Assembly: GCF_003751945.1 (NCBI RefSeq)
Contig: NZ_RJKL01000001.1
Location: 5,580,001 to 5,644,000, forward strand
DNA length: 64,000 nucleotides
From: Couchioplanes caeruleus
Lineage (GTDB): Bacteria > Actinomycetota > Actinomycetes > Mycobacteriales > Micromonosporaceae
Direction of reading: 5' to 3'
A program made the position numbers and the translations under genes. The notes under the pieces are model-generated. The model saw only the letters and a program-made list of their open reading frames with translations, searched no databases and was not told where the DNA came from. Below, piece by piece: positions 41,548 through 50,221 of this stretch (position 1 is its first letter; every line of letters starts with the position of its first letter).

Positions 41548-42309
41548 ATGACCGACCTGGTGTTGCGCGCCGACTGCGGCCGATGTGCCGGACTGTGCTG
41601 TGTGGCGCCCGCCTTCGCCAAGTCGTCGGACTTCGCGATCGACAAGCCCGCCGGCCGGGCATGCCCCAACCTGCGCGACGACTTCCGTTGCGGAATCCAC
41701 GACCGGCTGCCGCAGCGGGGCTTTCCCGGCTGCGTGGTCTTCGACTGCTTCGGCGCCGGTCAACAGGTCACCCAGGTGACCTTCGGAGGCCGCGACTGGC
41801 GGGCCACGCCCGCCATTGCCGCCGGCATGTTCGCGGTTCTGCCGGTGATGCGCCAGCTTCACGAACTGCTCTGGTACGTGACCCAGGCGCTGGAGCTGCC
41901 GGCGGCGCGAAGGCTGCACCCCCGGCTCGAGGCGGCGCGGGACGAGACCGTCGACCTCACCGCCGGTACGCCCGACGAACTACTCGCGCTCGACCTGGAC
42001 GCGCACCGGAGAAGGGTCAACCCGCTGCTGCAGAAGGCGAGCGAGCTGGCCCGCGCCGAGGCCGGCGGGCGCCGGGCCGACCATCGGGGCGCCAACCTCA
42101 TCGGCCGTCGCATGCGGGGCGCCAAGCTGCGCGGCGCCAGCCTGCGCGGCGCGCTGCTGATCGGCGCCGATCTGCGCGACGCCGATCTGCGGCTGGCCGA
42201 CTTCACCGGCGCCGACCTGCGCGGCGCGGATCTGCGCGGGGCTGACCTGCGCGGCGCGCTGTTCCTCACCGAGTCCCAACTCAAGGCCGCGGTGACCGAC
42301 GGCCTCTAG
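41548..42309 (+). CDS. Cysteine-cluster (YkgJ-like) protein fused to pentapeptide repeats
   Basis: 253 residues from ATG 41548. The N-terminal 70 residues contain eight cysteines in a YkgJ/zinc-iron-cluster-like pattern (DCGRCAGLCC, ACPNL, FRCGIHD, GCVVFDCFG). A helical middle follows, then about twelve pentapeptide repeats (A[D/N]LxG: KLRGASLRGALLIGADLRD) from about 178 to 240, which should form a right-handed beta helix. The YkgJ motif is thought to bind a metal; pentapeptide repeats can mimic DNA or act as scaffold. The gene is 41 bases upstream of terC, probably in one transcript. Confidence 0.85.
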   Translation: MTDLVLRADCGRCAGLCCVAPAFAKSSDFAIDKPAGRACPNLRDDFRCGIHDRLPQRGFPGCVVFDCFGAGQQVTQVTFGGRDWRATPAIAAGMFAVLPVMRQLHELLWYVTQALELPAARRLHPRLEAARDETVDLTAGTPDELLALDLDAHRRRVNPLLQKASELARAEAGGRRADHRGANLIGRRMRGAKLRGASLRGALLIGADLRDADLRLADFTGADLRGADLRGADLRGALFLTESQLKAAVTDGL

Positions 42310-42350
42310 GATGAAGCCGGTCGATCGATCGAGAGCGGGAGCGTGGCGCC

Positions 42351-43544
42351 ATGCAGGTTTCCGGCCTCGTCTGGACGCTGACGGTCGCCGGCATCATCGG
42401 ACTGGTCCTGTTCGACTTCTTCTTCCACGTACGCCGCGCGCACATCCCGTCGCTGAAGGAGGCCGGGATCTGGTCCGGGGTCTACGTCGGCCTCGCCATC
42501 GTCTTCGGCTTCGGCGTGCTGATCTTCGGCGGTCAGGACATGGGCGCCGAGTACTTCGCGGGGTGGGTCACCGAGAAGGCGCTTTCGGTCGACAACCTGT
42601 TCGTCTTCCTGGTGCTGCTGGGCAGCTTCAAGGTGCCACGGGCCGACCAGCAGAAGGTCCTGCTGTTCGGCATCGTCTTCTCGCTCGTGGCCCGGACCGG
42701 CTTCATCTTCCTGGGCGCCGCGCTGATCAACTCGTTTGCCTGGGTCTTCTATCTCTTCGGGCTGATCCTGCTGATCACGGCCGGCAACCTGCTCAAGAGC
42801 GAGGCCGAGCGCTCGGCGCACAACGTCATCATCCGGGTGGCCCGGCGTTATCTGCGCACCTCGGACACGTACGACGGCGACAAGCTCTTCACGGTCCAGG
42901 GCGGCAAGCGGGTCATGACCCCGATGCTGCTGGTCATGGTCGCCATCGGCGGCACCGACATCCTGTTCGCCCTCGACTCCATCCCGGCCATCTTCGGCCT
43001 GACCCAGAGCGTCTACCTTGTCTTCACCGCCACCGCGTTCTCCCTGCTCGGCCTGCGGCAGCTCTACTTCCTGCTCGACGGGTTGCTGGACCGGCTGATC
43101 TTCCTGTCGTACGGGCTGGCGGTGGTCCTCGCCTTCATCGGCGTGAAGCTCGTCCTGCACGCGCTGCACGAGAACAACGTGCCGTTCATCAACGGTGGCG
43201 ACCACGTGTACGTGATCGAGATCAGCACCCTCATGTCGCTGAGCTTCATCGTCGGCGTGCTGATCGTCACGGTGATCGCGTCACTGCTCAGCCCGAAGGG
43301 CCGGGCCCAGACGTACGTGGCCGCCGCGCGCCGGCACGCGGCACAGTTCCTCGACATCGAGACGGACCCGAAGTACTGCGACGAGATCTACCACAAGCTG
43401 CTCGACGAGGAAGCTCACCTCAAGAAGCTGCCGGAGAAGTATCGGGCGCGGATCCGCGAGGAGCAGGAGTTGACCGAGCTGCTGCGCAGAGCACACCGGG
43501 TGCACGACGAGCGCGTCGCGGCCGGCACCTGTTATCGGCCGTGA
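42351..43544 (+). CDS. TerC-family integral membrane protein
   Basis: 397 residues. About nine transmembrane helices with the TerC signatures: EKALSVDNLFVFLVLLGSF and TDILFALDSIPAIFGLT, whose Asp/Asn residues (DN, DS) form the proposed metal site. The last 80 residues are a charged cytoplasmic tail (YCDEIYHKLLDEEAHLKKLP). TerC/Alx proteins are linked to manganese export, metallation of secreted enzymes or tellurite resistance. No ter operon or manganese riboswitch is adjacent; the preceding gene is the Cys-cluster protein. Confidence 0.93.
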   Translation: MQVSGLVWTLTVAGIIGLVLFDFFFHVRRAHIPSLKEAGIWSGVYVGLAIVFGFGVLIFGGQDMGAEYFAGWVTEKALSVDNLFVFLVLLGSFKVPRADQQKVLLFGIVFSLVARTGFIFLGAALINSFAWVFYLFGLILLITAGNLLKSEAERSAHNVIIRVARRYLRTSDTYDGDKLFTVQGGKRVMTPMLLVMVAIGGTDILFALDSIPAIFGLTQSVYLVFTATAFSLLGLRQLYFLLDGLLDRLIFLSYGLAVVLAFIGVKLVLHALHENNVPFINGGDHVYVIEISTLMSLSFIVGVLIVTVIASLLSPKGRAQTYVAAARRHAAQFLDIETDPKYCDEIYHKLLDEEAHLKKLPEKYRARIREEQELTELLRRAHRVHDERVAAGTCYRP

Positions 43545-43554
43545 GCGGCACTGG

Positions 43555-44760
43555 TCAACGCTGGCCCCAGGGGCTCGTGCCGCTCTCGTGCTCGGCGCGG
43601 TGGGCTGGGGCCTTGAGCTTGGCGGAGTTGGCCGCGAACCGGGCGGCGGTCCGCCGGACGCGCTCGGCCCGATCCGCGAGGTCCGTGGCCGGCTGATCCG
43701 TGGCCGGCTGATCCGCGGCCGGCTGGTGCGGCGTAGGCGGGTGCAGGCTCGGCTGGTGCGCCTGCTGAGCCGGTGGCGGATGCTCGGTCGAGTGGCCCGC
43801 GCCGGTCTCCGCCGTCATGCCGGAGACGAGGTCTGCCACCCGGGCGGCGAGGCTCGCGGCGCGGGAGGCGAGGTCGGGCTCGGCCTGGTGTGCGGCCTGC
43901 TCGGCGGCCGCGGCCTGCAGGGCCCGTGCCTCGTCGGCGGCCCGGCCGGGCCGGTAGCCCGGCAGCCGGCCCACAGGCTCCGCGTGCCTTGCCTGGCCGG
44001 CGTCCGAATTCGCCGCGTGGCCGGCGCCCGGAATCGCCGCGTGGCCGGCGCCCGGAATCGCCGCATGCCGGGCGTCCGGAACCGTCGGGTGTCGGGCGTC
44101 CGGGACCGCCGCGTGCCGCGCGTCCGGAACCGCTGCGGATCCGGCGTGCCTGGCGGGTGCCGCCGGTTCCGGCTCGGGGTCGGCCGGGGCCGGGCGGGGC
44201 ACCGGGAGGGCGCCGAGCATGGACACCGTCTGCCCCTCGCCGCCCTGGAAGTTGGTGAACTCCGGGCCGATCAGCATCTTCGAGAGCATCCGTGCCTGAG
44301 ACTCCGGCAGGCCCAGCTTGTTCGCGTTGTCCACCCGGAACCCGGCGATCGCTTGCCGGATGACGTTCGCAAGCCGATCGGCCTCGCGCACCTCGGTCAG
44401 GTCGCCACCCGCGAAGACGAGCGCCGGGTACGAGCCGTCGGCGCCACCGCAGACGAGCTGGATCTGGGTCACCGCCGCGGTGCGCCCCGGCCTGAGGGAA
44501 CCCGGCTGGACGCGGATGTACTGCGGATACAGCCAGCGCAGCTCCCCGGACTTGATCTCCAGGTCGTCGGGACCGCCGGCGGACGTGTGCGCATAGGCGA
44601 TACGGCGGTCCGTGACGAGCACCTCGGTCGCCTCGGGCAGCGTCCACCGCGGCAGGGAGGCGGCGCGGTCGAACGCGTACTCGGCGACAGCGCAGCGGCC
44701 CCGCCACAGGGAGCGTTCGCCGCCCTGCAACGGACCGAAGACGTCGGGCAGGTCGTGCAT
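43555..44760 (-). CDS. PH-like N-terminal domain protein with repeat-rich tail
   Basis: 401 residues from ATG 44760. The first 180 residues form a beta-rich domain (VTDRRIAYAHTSAGGPDDLEI, RWLYPQYIRVQPGSLRPG, QIQLVCGGADGSYPALVF) that could be PH-like, closed by a helix (LANVIRQAIAGFRVDNANKL). The remainder is low complexity: six 8-residue units (VPDARHAA type, 211-258), a Pro/His segment and DQPAT units, ending in a charged helix (RVRRTAARFAANSAKLKAP). The tail is probably disordered. Function unknown; homologues with the same N-terminus but different tails would be expected. Confidence 0.75.
   Translation of the reverse strand: MHDLPDVFGPLQGGERSLWRGRCAVAEYAFDRAASLPRWTLPEATEVLVTDRRIAYAHTSAGGPDDLEIKSGELRWLYPQYIRVQPGSLRPGRTAAVTQIQLVCGGADGSYPALVFAGGDLTEVREADRLANVIRQAIAGFRVDNANKLGLPESQARMLSKMLIGPEFTNFQGGEGQTVSMLGALPVPRPAPADPEPEPAAPARHAGSAAVPDARHAAVPDARHPTVPDARHAAIPGAGHAAIPGAGHAANSDAGQARHAEPVGRLPGYRPGRAADEARALQAAAAEQAAHQAEPDLASRAASLAARVADLVSGMTAETGAGHSTEHPPPAQQAHQPSLHPPTPHQPAADQPATDQPATDLADRAERVRRTAARFAANSAKLKAPAHRAEHESGTSPWGQR
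43681..43730. repeat. 15-bp tandem repeat (three copies)
   Basis: The unit GATCCGTGGCCGGCT, with slight variation, encodes DQPAT/DQPAA in the protein tail on the minus strand. Confidence 0.7.
43987..44130. repeat. 24-bp tandem repeat (six copies)
   Basis: Encodes VPDARHAA, VPDARHPT, VPDARHAA, IPGAGHAA, IPGAGHAA and NSDAGQAR in frame on the minus strand. The two central IPGAGHAA copies are nearly identical at DNA level, indicating recent duplication. Confidence 0.85.
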
Positions 44761-44889
44761 TCTTCGATTAGATCCGGCCGCGGAATGCCGAAACAAGTCG
44801 TCCCGCTGTCAAATTACCGCCGAGTCACATTGATCATCCGCACGGCCGGATGCCGGGCGCCTTTCGGACGGAGTGCGAGGTACCCGGGT

Positions 44890-45741
44890 CTACGATCTTG
44901 CGCTGAACAGGCCGTCCGGCGGGGACGGCGACGGCACCGCGCCGGCGTCCGTGACCGCCGCCCGGCCGCCCGCGAACCGCGCCAGGTCGGTCTCGACCCG
45001 GCCCGGAAACCAATCGCCGGCCGCCCGCCGGCTCAGCGCCGCCACGGGCAGCGGGGTACGGCCGGCGACCACGACGAGGTTGCCGAAGCGGCGTCCGCGC
45101 AGCACCGCGGCGTCCGCGATCAGGCAGGCCTCCGGCAGCACCGCGCGGATCGTGGCGACCTGCGTACGCGCGTAGGTCAGCGGCGGCCCGTCGGCCACGT
45201 TGGCGACGAGTCGTCCCGCCGGGCCGAGCACCCGCGCCACCTCCCGGACGAACTCCACCGACGCCAGGTGGGCGGGGGTGCGGGCGCCCGCGAAGACGTC
45301 GACGATCACGAGGTCGTAGCCGCCGTCCCGCATGCCGGTGACCGCCTCGCGCGCGTCGGCCACGCGTACGCGGATCTTGGCGCGGGGGTCCCAGGGCAGG
45401 GCCGTACGCACCAGCTCGACCAGCGGTCCATCGATCTCCACCACGCGCTGCGGCGACCCGGGCCGGGTGGCCGCGACGTAGCGCGGCAGCGTCAGCGCCC
45501 CGCCACCCAGATGCAGCACCCGCATCGGTGCGCCCGCCGGCGCGAGCAGGTCGATCGCCGCGGCCATCCGGCGGATGTACTCGAACTCGAGGTGGGCCGG
45601 GTCGCTGAGATCCACGTGCGACTGGGGCGTGCCGTCCAGCAGCAGCGTCCAGCCGCCCGGCCGGTCGGGATCCGGCACGAGCTCGGCGACGCCGGAGCCC
45701 ACCTGCTCCACCCGCCGCTCGCCGCGCCTGCGCTGTGCCAC
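44890..45741 (-). CDS. Spermidine-synthase-like SAM-fold protein
   Basis: 283 residues from GTG 45741. The Rossmann core of the polyamine-synthase/methyltransferase fold is evident: MRVLHLGGGALTLPRYVAA (motif I), RVVEIDGPLVELVR (acidic end of strand 2), VRVADAREAV and GGYDLVIVDVFAGARTPAHL. Many actinobacterial proteins annotated as spermidine synthase lack the polyamine-binding residues and have unknown activity; the HLASVEFV loop and absence of a paired decarboxylase gene fit that. It diverges from the DUF1800 gene with 84 bases between starts. Confidence 0.85.
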   Translation of the reverse strand: MAQRRRGERRVEQVGSGVAELVPDPDRPGGWTLLLDGTPQSHVDLSDPAHLEFEYIRRMAAAIDLLAPAGAPMRVLHLGGGALTLPRYVAATRPGSPQRVVEIDGPLVELVRTALPWDPRAKIRVRVADAREAVTGMRDGGYDLVIVDVFAGARTPAHLASVEFVREVARVLGPAGRLVANVADGPPLTYARTQVATIRAVLPEACLIADAAVLRGRRFGNLVVVAGRTPLPVAALSRRAAGDWFPGRVETDLARFAGGRAAVTDAGAVPSPSPPDGLFSARS

Positions 45742-45825
45742 GGCTGCACAGTATGTCGGTTGCGGTTGGGGAGCGCCCGGCCGGGAACCCGACGAAGATC
45801 GCGTCGCCCGCCGACGACGGGAGAT

Positions 45826-47268
45826 GTGACGGCATCCGCGGAGTTCCTCCCCGACGACCCGTTGCTGCACCTGCTGCGCCGCGCCACGTACGGTCCGACC
45901 CCGGCCGCCATCGCCGAGATCCGCCGCCTCGGTGCGAAGGCATGGCTGGAGCGGCAGCTCAAGCCGGCCTCGATCGGCGACCGGGTCGCCGACGGCCTGG
46001 TCGCCCGCTTCCCGCTGAGCGGCCTGACGATCGACGGCATACACGCCAAGGTCCGCGCCGGCGTGCTGCCGCGCTACGGCTGGGCGCCCATGTACGAGGT
46101 GGGCGGCGCCGCGCTCGCGAGGGCCGTCTGGAGTGAGCGTCAGCTCTTCGAGGTGATGGTCGACTTCTGGTCCAACCACCTCAACGTCACCTGTCCCTCC
46201 AGCGATGTCTGGGACAGCCGGCCCGACTACGACCGCACCGTGATCCGCAAGCACGCGCTGGGCCGCTTCGCCGACATGCTCAAGGCCTCCGCGCGGCACC
46301 CGGCGATGCTTTCGTACCTGGACAACCGCTACTCCACCCGCGCCGCGCCGAACGAGAACTACGGCCGGGAGCTGCTCGAACTGCACACGGTCGGGCTGGG
46401 CTACACCGAGTCCGACGTCAAGGACGCCGCCCGGCTGCTCACCGGCCTGACCGTGAGCTGGGAAACCGGCCGTTACCGCTACGACGCCGGTCGGCACGCC
46501 ACCGGGGCGGTGCGGATCCTCGGCTTCCGCCACGCCAACAAGAGCGCCACCGGCGGCGAGGCCGCGGCCATGGCGCTGCTCGACCACCTGGCGCTGCATC
46601 CGGCCACGGCCAAGCGGATCGCCACCAAGCTGTGCGTACGCTTCGTCGCCGACGAGCCGCCGGCCAGGCTGGTGACCAGGCTGACCAAGGTCTACCTCGA
46701 CAACAAGAGCGCGATCGTGCCGGTGCTGCGGGCATTGTTCACCTCGGCCGAGTTCGCCGCCTCGGTGGGCGCTAAGACGCGCACGCCGTACGAGGACCTC
46801 GTCGCGACCGTGCGCATCCTCGATCACGGGCCGGAGAAGTCCGGGACGGAGGCGATCAAGGCGCTCTACTGGACCAGCGAGGCGGCCGGGCAGGCGCCGA
46901 TGGCCTGGGCGCCGCCGAACGGCTACCCGGACGTGGCCACCGCCTGGGCCTCGCCGTCCGGGCAGGTCGTCCGCTGGAACGCCCACCTCAACATCGCCGC
47001 CGGCTGGTGGCCGACCACGCTGCGGCGGCCGTCACCGCTCACCGAATACGCGGGCGGCACCTTGCCGGCCACGTACGGTGCGCTGATCGACGCCGTGGCG
47101 ACCCGGTTGCTCGGGCGCACCGTGGCCCCCGCGCACGCCACCGCGCTCGCCGCCTTCTACGGCAAGACGCTCGCCAGCCCGCTGAGGTCCGGCGATGCGG
47201 CGGCGGGATGGGCATTCCCGTATCTGCTGGCATTGCTGCTCAACTCGCCCTACTTCGTGCTGAGGTGA
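45826..47268 (+). CDS. DUF1800-family protein
   Basis: 480 residues from GTG 45826. Family landmarks: LLRRATYGPTPAAIAEI at the start, VMVDFWSNHLNVTCPS, the conserved NENYGRELLELHTVGLGYTE and DAARLLTGLTVSW, and a C-terminal PNGYPDVATAW. No signal peptide is apparent. DUF1800 proteins are widespread, of unknown function, and nearly always precede a DUF1501 gene, as here. The pair overlaps or nearly overlaps and should be co-translated. Confidence 0.92.
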   Translation: MTASAEFLPDDPLLHLLRRATYGPTPAAIAEIRRLGAKAWLERQLKPASIGDRVADGLVARFPLSGLTIDGIHAKVRAGVLPRYGWAPMYEVGGAALARAVWSERQLFEVMVDFWSNHLNVTCPSSDVWDSRPDYDRTVIRKHALGRFADMLKASARHPAMLSYLDNRYSTRAAPNENYGRELLELHTVGLGYTESDVKDAARLLTGLTVSWETGRYRYDAGRHATGAVRILGFRHANKSATGGEAAAMALLDHLALHPATAKRIATKLCVRFVADEPPARLVTRLTKVYLDNKSAIVPVLRALFTSAEFAASVGAKTRTPYEDLVATVRILDHGPEKSGTEAIKALYWTSEAAGQAPMAWAPPNGYPDVATAWASPSGQVVRWNAHLNIAAGWWPTTLRRPSPLTEYAGGTLPATYGALIDAVATRLLGRTVAPAHATALAAFYGKTLASPLRSGDAAAGWAFPYLLALLLNSPYFVLR

Positions 47269-47270
47269 CC

Positions 47271-48521
47271 GTGACGGAGATGACGGACTGCGGCTGCCGG
47301 GTCAGCCGGCGCACGCTGCTCGGGGCCGGCGCCGCGGGCGCCTTCGCCGGCCTGGTCGGCGACCAGCTCGCCACCCAGCTCGCGTTCGCGTCGCCGAGCT
47401 ACGGCGGGGACGTCTTCGTCCTGCTGTCGCTCCGGGGCGGCTTCGACGGGCTGTCTGCCGTGGTGCCCGCCGGCGACCCCGCCTACTATGCCGCCCGGCC
47501 CGGGATCGCCGTGCCCAGGAAACAGCTCATCGGCGGCGACTCGTACTTCGGGCTGCACCCCGCGCTGGCGCCGCTGCTGCCGTACTGGAAGGGCGGGTCG
47601 CTGGCGGCGGTCCAGGCCGTCGGGCAGCCGGCGCCGAACCGCTCTCACTTCGCCGCGATGGAGGAGCTGGAGCGGGCTGCGCCGGGCACCTCGCTCCGTA
47701 CGGGCTGGCTGGACCGGTTGATGGGCGGCCTGGGCGCCGCCGGGGCCTTCGACGCCGTGTCCGTGGGCGGGGCGATGCCGGCCCGCGTGCTCGCCGGGCC
47801 CGCGCCGGACCTCGGTCTCACCGGCATCGACCGGTTCAAGCTCTCCGGCGAGGGCCACGGCCGACCGATGGCCGACACCATGGCGGCGCTGTACGCGGGC
47901 GCTCCCGAGGCCCTCGCCCGGACCACCGCGATGACGACGTCCGCGCTGGCCACGGCCGCGACGCTGAAGGCGGCCGGGTACACGCCCGCGAACGGGGCCG
48001 CCTATCCGGACACCGAGCTGGGCCGGGCGCTGCGCGACGTGGCCCGGCTGATCAAGGCGAACGTCGGGCTGATGACCGCCTGCGTCGACTCCGGCGACTG
48101 GGACATGCACGAGAACCTCGGCACGGCCGCCCCCGGGAAGCGGATGTACGACCACCTCGCCGACCTCGCCGCCGCTCTCGCCGCGTTCGCCCGGGACCTG
48201 GGCCCGGGTGGCCTGGGCCGGGTCACGCTGATCACCATCAGCGAGTTCGGCCGCCGCGTCGGCCAGAACGGCTCCGGCGGGCTCGACCACGGCTACGGCA
48301 ACGCGATGTTCGTGCTGGGCGGCGGGGTCAAGGGCGGCAAGGTGTACGGGCGCTGGCCCGGCCTGGCCGCCTCCAGGCTGGTCGACGGTGACCTGGCGGT
48401 GACCACCGACTACCGGGCGGTGATCGGCGAGATCCTCCGGGCCCGCTGCGGGCTGACGAACGTGGCCGGGGTCTTCCCGGGAGTGTCGGCGTCCACCCTG
48501 GGTCTGGTGCGCTCCCGCTGA
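47271..48521 (+). CDS. DUF1501-family Tat-exported protein
   Basis: 416 residues from GTG 47271, which has GAGG at a good distance; GTG 47265 would overlap the DUF1800 stop. The twin-arginine signal is VSRRTLLGAGAAGAFAGLVG. The mature part belongs to the alkaline-phosphatase/sulfatase superfamily-like DUF1501 group: FVLLSLRGGFDGLSAVVP, HPALAPLLPYWKGGSLA, SEFGRRVGQNGSGGLDHGYG. The late D-H-G is the family's conserved site. It is probably folded in the cytoplasm and exported with a cofactor. Biochemical function is unknown. Confidence 0.92.
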   Translation: MTEMTDCGCRVSRRTLLGAGAAGAFAGLVGDQLATQLAFASPSYGGDVFVLLSLRGGFDGLSAVVPAGDPAYYAARPGIAVPRKQLIGGDSYFGLHPALAPLLPYWKGGSLAAVQAVGQPAPNRSHFAAMEELERAAPGTSLRTGWLDRLMGGLGAAGAFDAVSVGGAMPARVLAGPAPDLGLTGIDRFKLSGEGHGRPMADTMAALYAGAPEALARTTAMTTSALATAATLKAAGYTPANGAAYPDTELGRALRDVARLIKANVGLMTACVDSGDWDMHENLGTAAPGKRMYDHLADLAAALAAFARDLGPGGLGRVTLITISEFGRRVGQNGSGGLDHGYGNAMFVLGGGVKGGKVYGRWPGLAASRLVDGDLAVTTDYRAVIGEILRARCGLTNVAGVFPGVSASTLGLVRSR

Positions 48522-48524
48522 TTC

Positions 48525-49439
48525 CTACCCGCGGCGGACGGCGAAGCGGACGCGGGTCAGGCCGCCGTGCTGCCGGATCGACAGCGCGTCGCAGAGCTGC
48601 TGGACCAGCCACAGCCCCATCCCGCCGATCTCGCCCTGCCGGGGCAGGAGATAGCCGGCCAGCGGGCTCGGGCCGGTCGTGCCGTCGTCGGTCACCTCGG
48701 TCACCACGGCGTCGGCGGTCAACCAGACGCGCAGCTCCCGGTCGGCGCCGCCGTGCCGGATGCTGTTCGTGCCGATCTCGCTGACGGCCAGCACGAGGAT
48801 CTCCACCCGGTCGGCGGGCAGCCAGGCCTCGGCCGTCGCGCGGTCCCGGACCAGGGCGCGCAGGCCGGCCACGGACTTCTCGACCGGCACGACGACCACC
48901 GGCTCGCCGGAGACCGGCCACGGCGCCTCCGGCGTCGCGGCCAGGAACTCCTCGGGTTTCTCATATCCGGCGTTGTCGCACCAGTCGCCGTCGTGCAGCC
49001 GGGGATGGGTGCGGACGGCGGCGCGCAGCAGCGAGTCGGGCAGGCCTTTGCGGTCGTACGGGCACAGCAGATGCCCGTCCAGCTCGGCGAGACTGCGGTT
49101 GAGGGCCGCCTCGAAGCGCAGCCACGGCGCGTACGGCCCGGCGTACGGGATCTGGCCGACCAACCGCACGAACGGGCTGCCGTCGGCGGCCGCGGTGCGC
49201 AGGATCTGTGCCCAGCCCGCGATGGTCCGGGCGGGACGGACGTACCACTCGTCGGCCGGCAGGAACGACACCGAGCGGGATTCGCCGTCGAGGGCGTCGC
49301 GCAGCAGGCTCACGCGGTCGGGTGCGGCGGCGACCGCCACCGTCTCTCCGCGCTCCAATCCTTCGTTGACGAAGCCGCTCAGCAGGGAGACGTAGGCGTC
49401 GTCGGTGTCGTAGAGGAACGCCGAGTGGGTGAACACCAC
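48525..49439 (-). CDS. MEDS-domain/HATPase anti-sigma regulator (RsbA-like)
   Basis: 304 residues from GTG 49439 with GGAGGAGG upstream; GTG 49436 is an alternative. The N-terminal MEDS sensor domain (THSAFLYDTDDAYVSLLSGF, RTIAGWAQILRTAA) is known from MtrR/DcmR-type sensors. The C-terminal HATPase of the RsbW type has an N-box VSEIGTNSIRHGG and a G-box GGMGLWLVQQLCD. Such proteins are thought to control sigma or STAS partners in light or stress responses. No sigma factor lies beside it. Confidence 0.88.
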   Translation of the reverse strand: MVFTHSAFLYDTDDAYVSLLSGFVNEGLERGETVAVAAAPDRVSLLRDALDGESRSVSFLPADEWYVRPARTIAGWAQILRTAAADGSPFVRLVGQIPYAGPYAPWLRFEAALNRSLAELDGHLLCPYDRKGLPDSLLRAAVRTHPRLHDGDWCDNAGYEKPEEFLAATPEAPWPVSGEPVVVVPVEKSVAGLRALVRDRATAEAWLPADRVEILVLAVSEIGTNSIRHGGADRELRVWLTADAVVTEVTDDGTTGPSPLAGYLLPRQGEIGGMGLWLVQQLCDALSIRQHGGLTRVRFAVRRG

Positions 49440-49619
49440 CTCGCCTCCTCCGAGCACCGCTGATCGACCACGGTAACACCCGTACCCGCCGGAGCCGGCG
49501 GCCGAGGACGCCCGGTGCACCGCTGCGGGTGAAAGCAGGACCCGGAAACAGGAATTCCGCCCTGAGGCCGTCTCCGTGCGGTCCACACTGGGCCGGTCCA
49601 ACGAACGCGGGGGTGAACA

Positions 49620-50006
49620 ATGTCGGGTACGGGGACCAGCGTGCTGGCCGAGATCATCGGCGAGGTGCCGAGGCGGCCGTCCGAGCCGCCGGCGGCCGGG
49701 GACATGACCACGATTCTCGCCGCCGCCCGGCACCGTGCGGGGCCGCCGCTGAGGATCCGGCGGCACGACTCGGACGAGGGTCCGGCGTACTGGCGGTGGG
49801 ACTGCGCGAGCTGCGGAGAATACGGCGGCGGACGGCACCACCCGGACGCGGTCAGCCGGGCGATGCGACACTGCGCGGAACACCCGGAGCACGGGTCGTC
49901 GCTGCTTCCGCCGGCCCGCTGCCGGGAACGCGACCACCGGCTCGCCGTCCATCCGATGCTGTTCGCCATGGACGACGATCCGCCGCCCCCGCCGCTCGCC
50001 GTCTGA
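49620..50006 (+). CDS. Hypothetical protein with a Cys-x2-Cys pair
   Basis: 128 residues with GGGGGTGAACA upstream of the ATG. A central aromatic/cysteine segment (AYWRWDCASCGEYGGGRHH) and further Cys/His residues (RHCAEHPEH, ARCRERDHR) suggest metal binding. The C-terminus is a proline run. No family is recognised. It is divergent from the MEDS/HATPase gene. Confidence 0.55.
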   Translation: MSGTGTSVLAEIIGEVPRRPSEPPAAGDMTTILAAARHRAGPPLRIRRHDSDEGPAYWRWDCASCGEYGGGRHHPDAVSRAMRHCAEHPEHGSSLLPPARCRERDHRLAVHPMLFAMDDDPPPPPLAV

Positions 50007-50038
50007 TCGGCGGAGCGGCACGGGCGGCGGTCAGGGCC

Positions 50039-50221
50039 TCACGGCTGGTAGGTGTCGCCTTCGCCCGTACGCTTCTGGGCCTCGTCGACGCCCCGGTCGA
50101 TCTGCGAGCTGTACTTCTGGTTCGTGCGCTTGTCGGCCTCGTCGCCGATCTTCTCGAGGACCTGGTCCACCTGCTTGTCGTGCTTGTCGGCGAACTCCTT
50201 CGCCTTGTCCAGGAAACTCAT
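50039..50221 (-). CDS. MT0933/Rv0909-like antitoxin-family protein
   Basis: 60 residues. Highly charged helix-rich sequence, MSFLDKAKEFADKHDKQVDQ then VLEKIGDEADKRTNQKYSSQ, matching the actinobacterial MT0933-like antitoxin family. In mycobacteria such proteins pair with a toxin of the SRPBCC (Rv0910) type. No such toxin is adjacent here. Instead its ATG overlaps the malQ stop (ATGA), so it is translated with malQ. Homologues without toxin genes are common, so a general stress or DNA-binding role is possible. Confidence 0.82.
   Translation of the reverse strand: MSFLDKAKEFADKHDKQVDQVLEKIGDEADKRTNQKYSSQIDRGVDEAQKRTGEGDTYQP

Noticed and set aside
42310-42350. Manganese (yybP-ykoY) riboswitch before terC
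   Set aside because: Only 41 bases separate the genes, too short for the aptamer, and the conserved loops are absent.
43690-44130. CRISPR array
   Set aside because: The repeats are contiguous, in-frame coding repeats of 15 and 24 bp without spacers.
50039-50221. Complete toxin-antitoxin pair
   Set aside because: No SRPBCC-type or other toxin ORF is adjacent; the upstream partner is clearly malQ.
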